A stretch of DNA of 64,000 nt from Nicotiana tabacum (Eukaryota > Streptophyta > Magnoliopsida > Solanales > Solanaceae), in NCBI RefSeq assembly GCF_000715075.1, contig NC_134082.1, forward strand, positions 211,181,948 through 211,245,947. The letters are read 5' to 3'. Below are positions 47,013-58,898 of the stretch, in pieces. The notes under the pieces are model-generated. The model saw only the letters and a program-made list of their open reading frames with translations, was not told the DNA's origin and ran no database searches. A program made the position numbers and the translations under genes. Within the stretch, counting starts at the first letter, position 1, and each line of letters begins with the position of its first letter.

Positions 47013-48362
47013 TTATTAAAGTGATTTAAGCAAAACTTTTATTTGATCAAGACAAAATTAACAATTTCTCTTTTTTTTCAAATTAAAAATGAAAGACTCG
47101 GTTTTCAAACAGGGCATTTCAGCACTCCCAAGAACGAAGATTTTCAGGCTGTGAGAGTCAACCGGTCAAAATAAAAAATAACCAAAAGTGGCCGTCTTTG
47201 CGAAGTCAGCCTTCCGGCGTCCCTTTCGGGAACATTCGGCTGTTTCTGATGAAAACGGCATCACCCGACTTATTCATGCAAAAAATTTAAACTTTAAATA
47301 TTTTTGGCTATTTTTGCAAAGGGGAGGTTGGACCCGATGAGGGTTGCCTACGTATCTCACATCCGGTGAGAATCAAACCTGCGTAGTTCGGGCCAAGAAA
47401 CTAACTATATTTTTGAAAACAAGGCTCTTTCTTTTCATTTTCCATAGCAAGACAAACTATTTTTCTTTTTCTATTTTTTGAAAACAAGACAAAATAACGA
47501 CTCTCCTTTTTCTTTTTCGTTTTCAACAAACAATAAACAACCTATATTTTTTTTCCAAACTAAAACAAAGACTCTTTTTCTTTTCTTTTCTTTTTTAACA
47601 AACAACTTTCCAAAAATAAAAGACTCTTTTTCTATTTTTCCTTTGCTTTTTAGTAAAACAAACTATTAAAAATAAAACATTTTCCTTTTTCCATTTTCTC
47701 AAAATTTCGGCAGAGTTTCGACAGTATTTGGTCATTGGTTTTTCTAAAATAATCAATTGACTCTCTAACTGTTATTTCTCTCTTTTTCTCTTTTCCCTTT
47801 TTTCTCAATTTAACATTCCCGAGATTCAAAATCCGGTCAATATGCCGGTTCGGAACAAATATATGTACAGAACATGTAGGATGCATCAGGATGGTCTTTT
47901 CATTTCAGGTTGCTAACCCTAGACGGACCCAACCCCTGTGTTGAGTCCCCTAAGTCAAATGCAGCATGATGCAATTAAGCGCTCCTACTAGGGATCCGGC
48001 ATGAAGTCAAGTTATTCTGGGTTCAAAACCTGGGTATGTGTTCTAGACTGTGTACCCGAGCAGACAACTCAAGTCGAGGAGGGGGCAGTGTACCAGGGAC
48101 CAGCGAGATCGTCCGGCTTAACTTATCCGGCCTCTTTCTTATTTCAGGGTATGACACTAACAGAATAGGGAGTCTCAACCAGTAAACACATCCCCGGAGG
48201 TGAAGAGAGAAGGGCGTCAGCACAATTTATATATAGTTCAGATAATATCAAAGCGGTAACATTTAGCACATTAAGCATGAAACATGTAAAATAATCAGAT
48301 ATATCCAAATACAACAATTTATCTAAGCTCGAATTCTGAACCCTGAATCAGAGATTCTGTGT
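47013..48362 (-). other. 5' leader of the Tat/Ogre-like element
   Basis: Non-coding. Holds a copy of the recurrent structured motif (47341-47392), an A/G-rich run in element sense (about 47400-47660), and the donor of a patch later found in the 5' LTR (48250-48290). Small ORFs show no domain. Confidence 0.65.
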
Positions 48363-48384
48363 TCGATCCCCAGCAGAGTCGCCA
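48353..48384 (-). other. Primer binding site with extended tRNA 3'-half similarity
   Basis: In element sense the site reads TGGCGACTCTGCTGGGGATC, four nt from the LTR end. The plus strand forms a tRNA 3' end: T-loop TTCGATC, stem CCCAG, acceptor strand CAGAGTC, G, CCA. The upstream CTGTG could pair with CCCAG at four of five positions. The primer is probably an Arg-type tRNA, as reported for Ogre elements; this is inference. Confidence 0.75.
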
Positions 48385-48388
48385 GAGC

Positions 48389-51300
48389 TGTCACACCAAA
48401 GCGGTAACATTTAGCATATTAAGCATGAAACGTGTATAATGGAGTTTTTCCAATTAAAGGACAATCGGAACGACATTTGGTTATTAAAATTTTAGAGTCG
48501 CCACTTGGGAGATTAATGGTGTCCCAAGTCACCGGTTTAATCTCGAACCGAGGAAAATACTAACTCTGTATTACAGTTCGCGAACCAAAAATCCGGATAA
48601 GGAATTTTGTTAACCCGGGAGAAGGTACTAGGCATTCCCGGGTTCCGTGGTTCTAGCACGGTCGCTTAACTGTTGTATTTGATTTTATCTGATTTTAATA
48701 CATGCCAACTTATGTGCCTTTTATTCGTAAACTACTTTTATCATTTTTAAAAGAATTGCAACGTCGTGAAAACGCGTCTCGAACCACGTCGCAATCAATG
48801 CACCCGCAGTCGTCAACACATTTCGACTCCGTTGAGATTTGGATTTGGGTCACATAAATGTACACCCGAGTTTTGGAATGTAATTTTATTAAAATCGCGC
48901 CTAAAGAGTCTAACGTATTATTATTTTCCAATCAGTTTCAATCGCCTAAGACAGTTTCAATTATACAATCCAGCACAAATTAAACACTCCAAATCAATCC
49001 TTAAACATACAATCCTAATTAAACAACTAACTACCATTGCAACTCAAACAGATTAAAACTAGGCAACTAAATGTCATTTGGACTGATTTCAACTACTCGA
49101 ATGAACACGAATCTGGAACATTACTTCATTTCAATCCAACTGAAAGCTACATCAGTGATTTCAAAATGTGTACCTGGATATGAAATATAAGAAGAAGAAG
49201 AGGAAATCAGCGGCAGTAATCAGGTGCAGTCCAGAAAATTCAACAGCCCGGAAGTGATTTGAAACCAAACACAAACAGTCAATCAACCAAAATAGCACCA
49301 AAACCAACACAAATGAAACCAGCACCCTCTACAATCTTCATTAACCCAAAGCTTCAATAAAACCAGTTCAATTATGCCTACAACTATTCGAAATTACAAC
49401 AGTATACTCCAGAGACAACTTCAGCAATCAGAAAACCCAATTAAACTGGCCAAAACAGATTGAATGAACTCTCACAATTACTCGAAATCCAACAGAAAAC
49501 TCTCTGAATCTTCAAATTACCAAAAATGAACTCAGGAATGTAATTCAGCTACCAAAACTAGAATTCAGCTGGAAAATTGAATAAAATAGTATTTTTTTTT
49601 TGTTTCTACTGGATTTTGTTTGTTTTTGTATTTTTTTAAGAACTAAGAACTAGAAGCAAATTTGTATCTGAAATTTGAATTCCGGATCTGAAACTGGAAG
49701 AGAACTGTTTTTGGGGAAATTTTGGTGGCAAAAAAAAACTCCCTTCAAGGCAAAGGCATTGCCCTTTTATAGGCACACAAGAGTGAAAAATCAGAATTTT
49801 GGGTTTCTTTTTTAGTCCCTCCCCCTTTTCACTTTGACCCCCTTATTTCTAACTTGTTACTCAAGCAAATGCCCTTAATTTGTTAAAACCTACACTAAAG
49901 TACCATTCTAGAAGGCCCTAGGATGCTCTTCTACCCACAAAATACCTACACTACCCTTACCCTTACTTTGGAATTACTAATCCTAAAGAAACTACCCTTT
50001 TCTATGCCTAAAATGCCCTTCCACCAGTCTGAAATTTACAGACTAGAGTTAACTGATCCCAACCTCTCATCCTAGCTGAAATTTAACTATAGTTAATTAA
50101 CAAATGATCACTCAGCGATATCCAAACCTTTAAATCTAATCAAACTGCAAATGAAGACTGAAACTCAATTAAACTAAACTTAAACTAACAAAATCATTAA
50201 TTCAAATAAACAAGAATCAAACAATTTCAAGGCGGGCTGGGAACAGTAACGAGAAGAAACTCTATTGAATCTTTGAATTAAGAAGAAAAGACCTTGACTC
50301 AGAATTTGCTAACAATAACAAGACGAAACTCTATCGAAATTAAACTAACAATTAGAATGTCTGGAAATTGAATTACACATGAATCAAATTAAACAAAACT
50401 TAACATGCAAAGCGACCTCACTGATTAAGACAGATGAAAGAGAAGCAACAGAGGAATTAACTAAGAGAATCGTAGAGCTACAGAATACTTACTACAGAAA
50501 GCACTCGACCTTGAAAAATCTCCTCGAAACTGGTTCAATTCCCAAAACTCTAGACCCACAATTCAGGGCCTTCTGCTTGGATTTGAGGGGTTCTAGACGT
50601 GAAATAGCGATGAGGGAAGGAAGACGGTTGCCTGGTATATTTTTGGGTTCATTTGGGCCAACTTGTGACTTGGCCGGAAAACTTCAATTGTAGATTCGAT
50701 GAGCTCAGGGAATATTCGACGGAAAACATTATGGGGGTTGGAAAGAGGAGTTCATGGGGAACCTACGGTGTTTCTCTGGTAGCCATTGGCATAGGTAGCG
50801 TTTCCCTCCGGTGAGGATTCCGGCGAATAACAATGGTGGAGGCGGAGAGGGACAGGGTACGAGGTGGGGGTACTTGTCTCTAGGGTTTCTGAAGGAGTTT
50901 GGACAGTTATATTCCAATCACAAGAGTAGCTTGTGACCGTTGGATTAAAGGGCTTCGATGGCTGAGATCTAACGACGCCAAACGGCGTCGTTTGGCTAAG
51001 GAACAATGGACCGGGTGAAAAATGATTTTGGGCTGGGCTGTATAGGTGTTTGGGCCAGCGGATTAGGTGCAAAAGTGGTCCAAATTTGGCCTTTACTTAA
51101 AGCCACTCCCTTTGTATTTTTATTTTCTTTTTAATTTATTTTTTTTTCATTTTTTTTTCATTTTGTAATTTTGTATTTATTTTTTTTTCTAATTTTTACA
51201 AAGATGCAAAATTAAACTAACAATTAAACTAAAACCAATAATGCCTAAAATTTAATTAATAACTATTTGCGACAGTTTCACAATTAAAACAATAAAAATG

Positions 51301-51563
51301 CTAAACTGAACTATTTTTGTCATTTTCTTCATATCCTATTCTAAAACAAATTAATCCCTAATTAAAACTAAAGTATGAAATTAAATCCTAAATGCAAATG
51401 CATATTTTTATGTATTTTATATGAATTAACATGCACAAATAAAATGCAACAGTTATCAGAAAATAACACCAAAATGCACAAAAATTGTAAAAATGAAGAA
51501 AAATCATTTTGCTTGAATTTTTTGGGAATAATTCATATATAGGGCAAAAATCACGTGCTCACA
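48389..51563 (-). repeat. 5' LTR of the Tat/Ogre-like element, with internal deletion
   Basis: 3,175 bp, same ends as the 3' LTR. It lacks about 740 bp found at 30699-31440. Its internal-side end (48397-48436) carries a 39-nt sequence matching the adjacent leader (48250-48290) instead of the sequence in the other LTR. Confidence 0.9.
49763..49771 (-). promoter_or_regulatory. Candidate LTR TATA box (5' LTR copy)
   Basis: Same minus-strand CTATAAAAGGGC as in the 3' LTR. In this LTR it would drive the genomic transcript, placing the start about 30 nt further along the minus strand. Confidence 0.6.
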
Positions 51564-51568
51564 ACAGG

Positions 51569-52892
51569 ATAGGTGGAAGATAGCTATTTGGGATCCAACT
51601 CTAGTTTAATTCACTCCAATGTTCTCATGATTCTTACGAATTCACTCGATGATTAGTTCAAACGTATAGTCAAGACTCCTCTCTCGATTAAATCTTAACT
51701 CTACGAGGTGAACTAATATAAGCACTGTGAAAATATGCAAGCATGCGTTAATGGATTAGTTTTCAGAAACGTCTCTCGAATATTCTCCTAACTTGATTTA
51801 ATCAACAATTCAACAAGCTCTTTCGATTACTTAAAAGAATCAATGAATTAAACCAAACAAAATAATGCAAAGATAATCACCAAAATATTCATCTTTTGAT
51901 TAAATAAACCGGTGAATAAAATTGCAACAATTCAAATCTCCATAAACGAATTCAAGCAAAGACAACAGTTAAAATCCACAAATATCAATGAAAATACCAT
52001 ATTCGTCAAACCCTAAGGGAAACTACTCCATAATCATGGAACACGTCATCACAAATATAATTAAGAGTTTGAAAACATCAATCTAACGTTACAATCCAAA
52101 CTCTCGTATTGAATTGATGGAGAGATGACGAAATCCCTTGTCTTGTAGCCTTCAATGCTCTCCAAAAGCTTCCAAGGTCAAAAGTATTTCAAAAATATTT
52201 TTTTTCGGGTGTATTTATACCATATAAAAGTGGGCCCGGACAAAACTACTTTTTTCAAGCCGAAACAGAAAAATACTTTGAGAAAATTGTACCGGTGCTA
52301 TATGAAAAAAAGAAAGTTTAGATATTCTCGTAGAATATCCTAGAAGAATATAAAGAAATAGTCCTTAAAGCAAGAAAGAAACAGGAAAAAGAAATATTTG
52401 GTGTTCTCTAGTAAAGCGTACTCTAGCTAGTTATTCTAAGTTAGTAAGAGTCAAAGTGAAATCACTCGTCACTTTAAAAACTTTTGCCAAAATGAGTACA
52501 AGAAATCTTCTCGACGATAAGGACACGTGGATGATATTAATTAGCTAAATTACACTATAGTCTGTCCCACCTAAATCTATCAAAATTCAATTCTTCCAAA
52601 CCGACCAAACAAAATCGTTCTTCCTCTGAAGTTTCTTAATTACCTGTTCAGTCCTCGCCATTTTACGTGTCTATAAATTTGCATTGTCCCAAATCAAATC
52701 CTCATAACTTCATTTTACTCTTAACAATACACACACAGAAAAAAGCTACGTACCATTACTTTCAATATCATTTTAAATCTTTACTGATTCTTCATTCCAT
52801 TTTTTCCTTAAATAAATATTATAACGTATTTTTTTCGTCTATACAAAGAACCTAAATATTTCTTGATTACTCAGCTTATAACTGATCAATCC
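51569..52892 (+). promoter_or_regulatory. Upstream and promoter region of the raffinose synthase gene
   Basis: From the right target duplication of the giant element to the ATG. TATA-like CTATAAATTT lies at 52671-52680, giving a 5' UTR of about 180-190 nt. Two ABA-response-like elements lie nearby: CACGTG within ACACGTGG (52524-52529) and ACGTGTC (52665-52671), the latter touching the TATA box. The first ~550 bp have no recognisable motif and may be older repeat DNA. Confidence 0.6.
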
Positions 52893-55800
52893 ATGGCTCC
52901 TAGTTTGAACAAAGCTGATGAAAACTTCAAAATTCTTGTTGATGGACCTTTGCATGGGTCAGCTATTAGCCTGAAAAATGCAAATTTCATAGTCAATGAC
53001 CAAATTATCCTCTCTCAAGTCCCAGATAATATTGTTGCAACGCCATCACCCTACACAACCAAGGACAAACCGGTAACTTCCACTCCCGGTTGCTTTTTGG
53101 GCTTTGAGACACCTGAAGCCAAAAGCCACCACGTTGTTCCAATAGGGAAACTGAAGGACATAAAATTCATGAGTATTTTCCGGTTCAAAGTTTGGTGGAC
53201 TACTCACTGGACCGGAACCAACGGAAGAGATTTGGAGCATGAGACCCAAATGGTCATTCTTGACAAGTCTGATTCTTCGGCCCGGCCCTATATCTTGCTT
53301 CTCCCGCTTATTGAAGGCCCGTTTCGGGCTTCTCTACAGCCCGGAAAAGATGATTTCGTCGATATTTGCGTTGAAAGCGGGTCCACTAAAGTCACAGGCG
53401 ACTCATTCCGGAGTGTACTCTACATGCATGCAGGTAACTGACTAAATCTCGAGAAGCAAAAAATGTCACATTAATTGAAATAAAAAAAGTATATATTTTT
53501 CTCATAAATTAAGATTAAATTTTGAATTCGTCTATGATGCAGGTGATGATCCATACAGCTTGGTTAAAGATGCAATTAAAGTTGCCAGGTTTCACCTAGG
53601 CACTTTTAAGCTCCTGGAGGAAAAAACACCCCCAGGAATTGTGGATAAGTTTGGTTGGTGCACATGGGATGCATTTTACCTTACAGTGCACCCTCAAGGG
53701 GTGTGGGAAGGTGTGAAAGGGTTAGTTGAAGGTGGGTGCCCACCTGGGCTCGTGTTGATCGACGACGGTTGGCAATCCATTTGTCACGACGACGATCCAA
53801 TCACCTCAGAAGGTACAAATACGTGATCAACCTATATACGAGTTTAATTAACCGTTAATTTTTTTAAAATTACGTAATTATATTTATATTATGTCTCAAC
53901 AGGTATAAATAGAACATCTGCGGGCGAGCAAATGCCGTGCAGGCTAATTAAATTCCAGGAGAATTACAAGTTCAGAGATTATGTGAGTCCTAAAAGCATA
54001 GGACAGGGTGACCATAATAACAAGGGCATGGGTGCTTTTATTAAGGACCTCAAAGAGGAGTTCAAGACTGTGGACTATGTGTACGTGTGGCATGCTCTAT
54101 GTGGGTACTGGGGCGGGTTAAGGCCAGGGGTATCGGGTCTACCCGAATCCAAATTTATTAGGCCTAAGCTAACCCCTGGATTGGAGAAGACAATGGAAGA
54201 TTTGGCAGTTGATAAAATAGTGAATAATGGAATTGGTTTGGTCCCACCAGAAATTGTTGATAAGCTATATGAGGGTCTACATTCCCACTTGGAGTCGGTT
54301 GGGATTGACGGAGTCAAAGTTGACGTTATTCATGTAAGTAATCTCTTCTCTATACTGTCGTCGACGATAAATTCTCTTTATACTGTCAGTATATAGAAGT
54401 TAAATTTTTTATTTATGTAGTTGCTGGAAATGCTATGTGAGGATTATGGTGGAAGAGTGGTTTTGGCAAAGGCTTACTATAAAGCATTGACATCTTCTGT
54501 GAAAAACCATTTTAAAGGAAATGGAGTCATTGCTAGTATGGAACATTGCAATGATTTCATGTTTCTTGGTACTGAGACTATTTCCCTTGGTCGTGTGGGT
54601 AAGTTACAAAATTCTAATCTGTATTATCTTATCCTTTATATATTGACTGTTGCAAAAATAAGACATGGAGATATGACTATATTATTTAAGTTTAAGTTGG
54701 TAAAACTTAAATTCTTTTCTAATTGTTGCAATGTCCAAAATATGATACTAACTTCCATGCTTTTCACACCATCATTCCCTTATTTTTGGCAACTATTAAT
54801 AAGTGGGAAATATAATTAAGTGCGTGGTTGATATTAGCCCTGTCTTGTAGGTATGTAACTGAAATTAACTGGTGCAGGTTAACGGAACTAATTTATGACT
54901 ATTAATAAAGGAGGACATGTATATAGATTACTGATATCGATCATGATAGAGGAATAAAAATAATAGATACTTCACAATAGGCAAAACAAATTATATAAGA
55001 AAATCACTCGTTACAGTCAAACCTATCTATAACAGTCTTGTTTGTTTCGATATTTTTTGGTTACTATAGTGAAGTGCTATTACAGAAAATATGTTCCAAG
55101 AATAACTTAGCTTTCATATAATGAATGAATGTTATATAGGATGATGTTATAGAGAGGTATGATTGTACTAGGGGGAAATCAATACATCATTAAACAATAA
55201 TATAATTTCTATATGCCGACATAAAAAAATTACACTAAAAAATTATTTTAAAAATAATTATACATACCTTTCCATAATATTTGAAATTAGTTATCTAGAA
55301 AATAAGATAGACTACGTATTCTTTTTTTGAAGTAATATTAGTTGAGTTCATAAAATAATAAGATCGATCAATATTTCCATAATAATTGTTTTTGGGAAAC
55401 TAAATGGGCTTTTGAATTTTTATTTTTTTATTTTGTGAATGTGCAGGAGACGACTTTTGGTGCACAGATCCTTCTGGAGATCCAAATGGTACATTCTGGC
55501 TACAAGGTTGCCACATGGTCCATTGTGCTTACAATAGCTTGTGGATGGGCAATTTCATTCACCCTGATTGGGACATGTTTCAGTCCACGCACCCTTGTGC
55601 TGAATTCCACGCCGCGTCTCGAGCCATCTCGGGTGGTCCTATTTATGTTAGTGACTCTGTTGGCCAACACAATTTTGAGCTTCTTAAAACTTTGGTTTTG
55701 CCTGATGGTTCAATCCTGCGGTGCCAACACTACGCACTTCCCACGCGTGACTGTCTGTTTGAAGATCCACTTCATGATGGGAAAACTATGCTCAAAATAT

Positions 55801-57349
55801 GGAACCTAAACAAGGTAAGACATCATCCGAGCTAGGGCAGTAAGTACGGGTTCGAAAGAATCCAGTAACTTTTACTTAGATTATGTATTTATATTTTAAA
55901 TTTATTAAATATATATAAATATTTAATTATCAACTCATCAACTACAATGTACTATAATGACAAATTTACAACTATGAATTTTAACCTCATTCATACCTCA
56001 TTTATGTTATTCCGGATCAGATCTTCAAATAAATTACAATTACATTAATATGTTTTGTATGAAAGAAGTCCTTTTTGAAAAGTATTTTTTATTATAAATT
56101 TATTTTTTATTTATGATTAACAAATAAAGTAATGTTTTTTCAAGGAAAATATTTTCAATCAAAAGCGCAATATGACTCCCTCTTTTTTGGGCAGAAGTCA
56201 TTTTCTTTACAATTAACTTGTAACTCCATATTACCATGTGTGGATGGAAAGAAATTATAGTGTTTCAAGGCAAACAACAGAGTAGTGAGGTACACCTCTG
56301 GCTAGATTGATAGTTCAGAAAATCCACTTTAGAGGTTCAATGAAGGTGAAGATTGCAAAGTGGTCGGAGAACTTAAATTACTACCCAGCCTAATTACTTT
56401 TGTTATTGAGATGATCTTTTTGCTATTTTAGTTTCTAAGCTTAGACTGAACGTTGGGACTTGATGTCCAATATTCAGTGTTTGTATTTTGTACATAACTC
56501 CAATTTTGATAATAAAAATTTAACTAATTACCAAAAAAAAAATTGTAACTTCATATTACTTACTCCATCTAATACTTACACATTATATTCAAAATTCCAA
56601 TCTGTTAAAATTATTAATAATTCTTCATCTGTATTTTTCTTGTGAAAAAAGATATCTTCAGTTACCAACCAAACAATAAGACCCATTTTTCAGGAGAAAG
56701 TTCCTGATTTTTTTTTAAAAAAATAAAGATTTTTCAAAAAAAAAAAATGGCTCTCATTTAACCTTTTTCATTTTTCCAATTTCAGTATACTGGAGTTGTT
56801 GGAGCATTTAACTGCCAAGGTGGAGGATGGGACCGTGAGGCCAGACGAAACACTTGTGCTTCTCAATATTCTAAGGCCGTAACTTGTTGGGCCGGCCCAA
56901 AAGACGTTGAGTGGAAGCATGGATCCAGCCCAATTTACGTGGAAGGAATTGAAACCTTTGTGCTCTACTCCTTCAAAGAAAAGAAGCTGGTTTTGGCAAA
57001 GCCCACAGACAAAGTCCAAATTACTCTCGAGCCCTTCAACTTCGAGCTCTTAACAGTTTCTCCCATCACTATTTTGGGTGCCAAGTTGGTTCAATTCGCT
57101 CCGATCGGGCTCGAGAATATGCTCAATACAGGTGGAGCGATCCAATCTATTGAGCTCGACGACGAAGCTAATTTAGTTGAAGTTGAAATAAAGGGCGCGG
57201 GCGAAATGAGGATCTTTGCTTCTGAAAAGCCAAGAGCTTGTAGAATCAATGGAGATGATGTTCCATTTGAATATGAGGACTCTATGGTTGTAACTAATGT
57301 GCCATGGTTTAGTCCTTCTGGTTTATGTGTCATTCAGTATTTGTTTTGA
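52893..57349 (+). CDS. RFS5: Raffinose synthase (galactinol-sucrose galactosyltransferase), GH36, 6 exons, 783 aa
   Basis: Exons: 52893-53433, 53543-53812, 53903-54333, 54421-54598, 55447-55814, 56786-57349; all introns GT-AG, frame kept, 783 residues. It transfers galactose from galactinol to sucrose to make raffinose, in the cytosol of the RFO pathway linked to stress tolerance. Motifs: FMSIFRFKVWWTTHW (92-106), FGWCTWDAFYLTV (217-229), LVLIDDGWQSI (250-260), YVWHALCGYWGGLRP in exon 3, GVKVDVIH with the likely catalytic nucleophile D411, IASMEHCNDFMFLGTE and FWCTDPSGDPNGTFWLQG. The length equals that of Arabidopsis RFS5 and the ~80-residue insertion of stachyose synthases is absent, favouring raffinose synthase over stachyose synthase. 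The start chosen is the ATG in CCATGG at 52893. No broken motif was seen, so the gene looks functional. Confidence 0.95.
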
Positions 57350-57716
57350 TGCTAGTTACTAACTAGTAACTAGTTAATATTAGGGGGTTTTCCTAGTTTT
57401 TCCAATTTGCCTCATTTCTTATTTCAAGTTATATGACTATATACATGTACCTCATCTGTTATGGGGATGAAATATAGTAAGAAAGTTATTTATATACGTA
57501 TAGTCGCTCTCTCGTCTGGTTATTTGTTTACTTTCATGATCATTAACTATTCTCTATTTGACTTGAGAAGTCATAATAGAAACATAAGTAAAAGAATAAC
57601 GAACTACAATGTTTATATAAGATACCGGTCCCAACTAAATTAAAAGGCACAATTTATAGCATTTCTTTTTGCTCAAATTAGAGAAACGAGATTTAGTAGA
57701 ACTTCAAAAATTATTT
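57350..57716. other. 3' flank of the raffinose synthase gene
   Basis: No canonical AATAAA lies close to the stop. TTAATATTAGGGG and GATGAAATATAG are the only weak candidates for 3'-end signals. No gene. Confidence 0.4.
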
Positions 57717-58898
57717 TGTCACGGCCCAAAATCCACTAAGGGTCGTGATAGCGCCGGACACCGTAGTCAGACAAGCCAACCAAAATACTTAATTTAATTC
57801 TCGTTTTAATAATTTTGAAAACTATGGTTTTCCTTCAATTTCACTAGTAAAAGATAATCATTTCAAATCGAATATGAATGTTAAGAAGTTAATACAAGAT
57901 ACCCCATAAACATCCCAGAACCCGGTCTCACAAGTACATGAGTAATTTCTAGGAAATAATGTAATACAACAAGTCAACAACCGTCCGGACTACAATATTG
58001 GACAGAAAGTAAATATAGTAATCTGAAAGAGACTCTGCTGGCTGGGGGTCGTCTCGAGAAGTGCAGCTCACCTAAGTCTCAGTATCAACCATGTTGTTAC
58101 GCCCACTATGCCACTAGAGATGCATGTGTATGTGCAACAAAAATGCACGGCAAGTGTAGTATGAGTACGAAAACAACGTGTACCCAATGAGTATCCCGTC
58201 TAATCTCGAAGAAGTAGAGACGAGAAGTCGACTTCGACACTTACTAATGGTCCAATAATAATAGTTGTAAAAAAAATGGGAGGAGATCATGAATTTTTAT
58301 AAAGAAATTATAAACTCATAAAGACGGATAATAGGTAAACAACTTCTCAAATAATAATGGATTCCAAAGATTTACTTTTCATCATCTTTTATCAATTTAT
58401 CTCTGCCCAGGAAAGGCAATTATCAACATTTATAAATCTCAGGTAAACAATACAAGCATGTGCATATCATGTCGAGGTCGTACGACCCGATCCAATATGA
58501 ATATAAAATGTGCATTGCCGAGGGTCGAACGACGCGAACCATAGATGCATCTATTACCCCGCTCGCGAATCATACATGCGATGCAGGTACACATAGAAAT
58601 ACATGCTCAAACAGCAAATTAAGAATTTATCGGGGAACGTTTATCCAAATAAAAGCCAATTCTCTTTTAGCGATTTAAGAAAATAAAGTTTAATCCTTTT
58701 AGAAATTCATTTACCAATTCGATAAGATTTAAGCAATTCAACTGCCAACAAGATTACAAATATTCCAAGTATAGCATGTTTTTAGGTCCTAGACTACCCG
58801 GACTTACATATAATAGTAGCTATTCACGGACTCTCGTCACCTCGTGCGTACGTAGCCTCCACAAATAGGAGCACATAACCAATTATATCACCTATGGG
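57717..58898 (-). mobile_element. Gypsy-type LTR fragment, minus orientation, interrupted at 58899
   Basis: Begins TGTCACGGCCC followed by an inverted GGGTCGTGA (9-bp stem, 12-nt loop). This is the reverse complement of the LTR end seen at 116 and 4194, with similar following words (GATAGCGCC, AAGCCAACC). It stops where a Tat-type LTR begins. The rest is expected beyond the window. Confidence 0.6.

Larger units (their letters stand above)
30167..51563 (-). mobile_element. Full-length Tat/Ogre-like Ty3/gypsy retrotransposon, 21.4 kb
   Basis: Two long direct repeats (LTRs) flank an internal region coding, in minus-strand order, for ORF1, gag, protease, RT, RNase H, a second RNase H and integrase. 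A perfect 5-bp duplication ACAGG lies at 30162-30166 and 51564-51568. The primer site (about 48363-48384) and polypurine tract (34062-34078) are both next to the LTRs at the expected ends. The extra upstream ORF, dual RNase H and large size fit the Tat/Ogre lineage. Stops and frameshifts in every ORF except integrase make this copy non-autonomous. Confidence 0.93.

Noticed and set aside
48353..48384. tRNA gene
   Set aside because: Only the T-arm and acceptor 3' strand with CCA are visible, placed exactly at the primer site next to the LTR. No anticodon or D arm.
52863..52892. Ten extra N-terminal codons before the raffinose synthase ATG
   Set aside because: They would need a TTG start. The CCATGG at 52893 gives a protein of the family length with the expected N-terminus.
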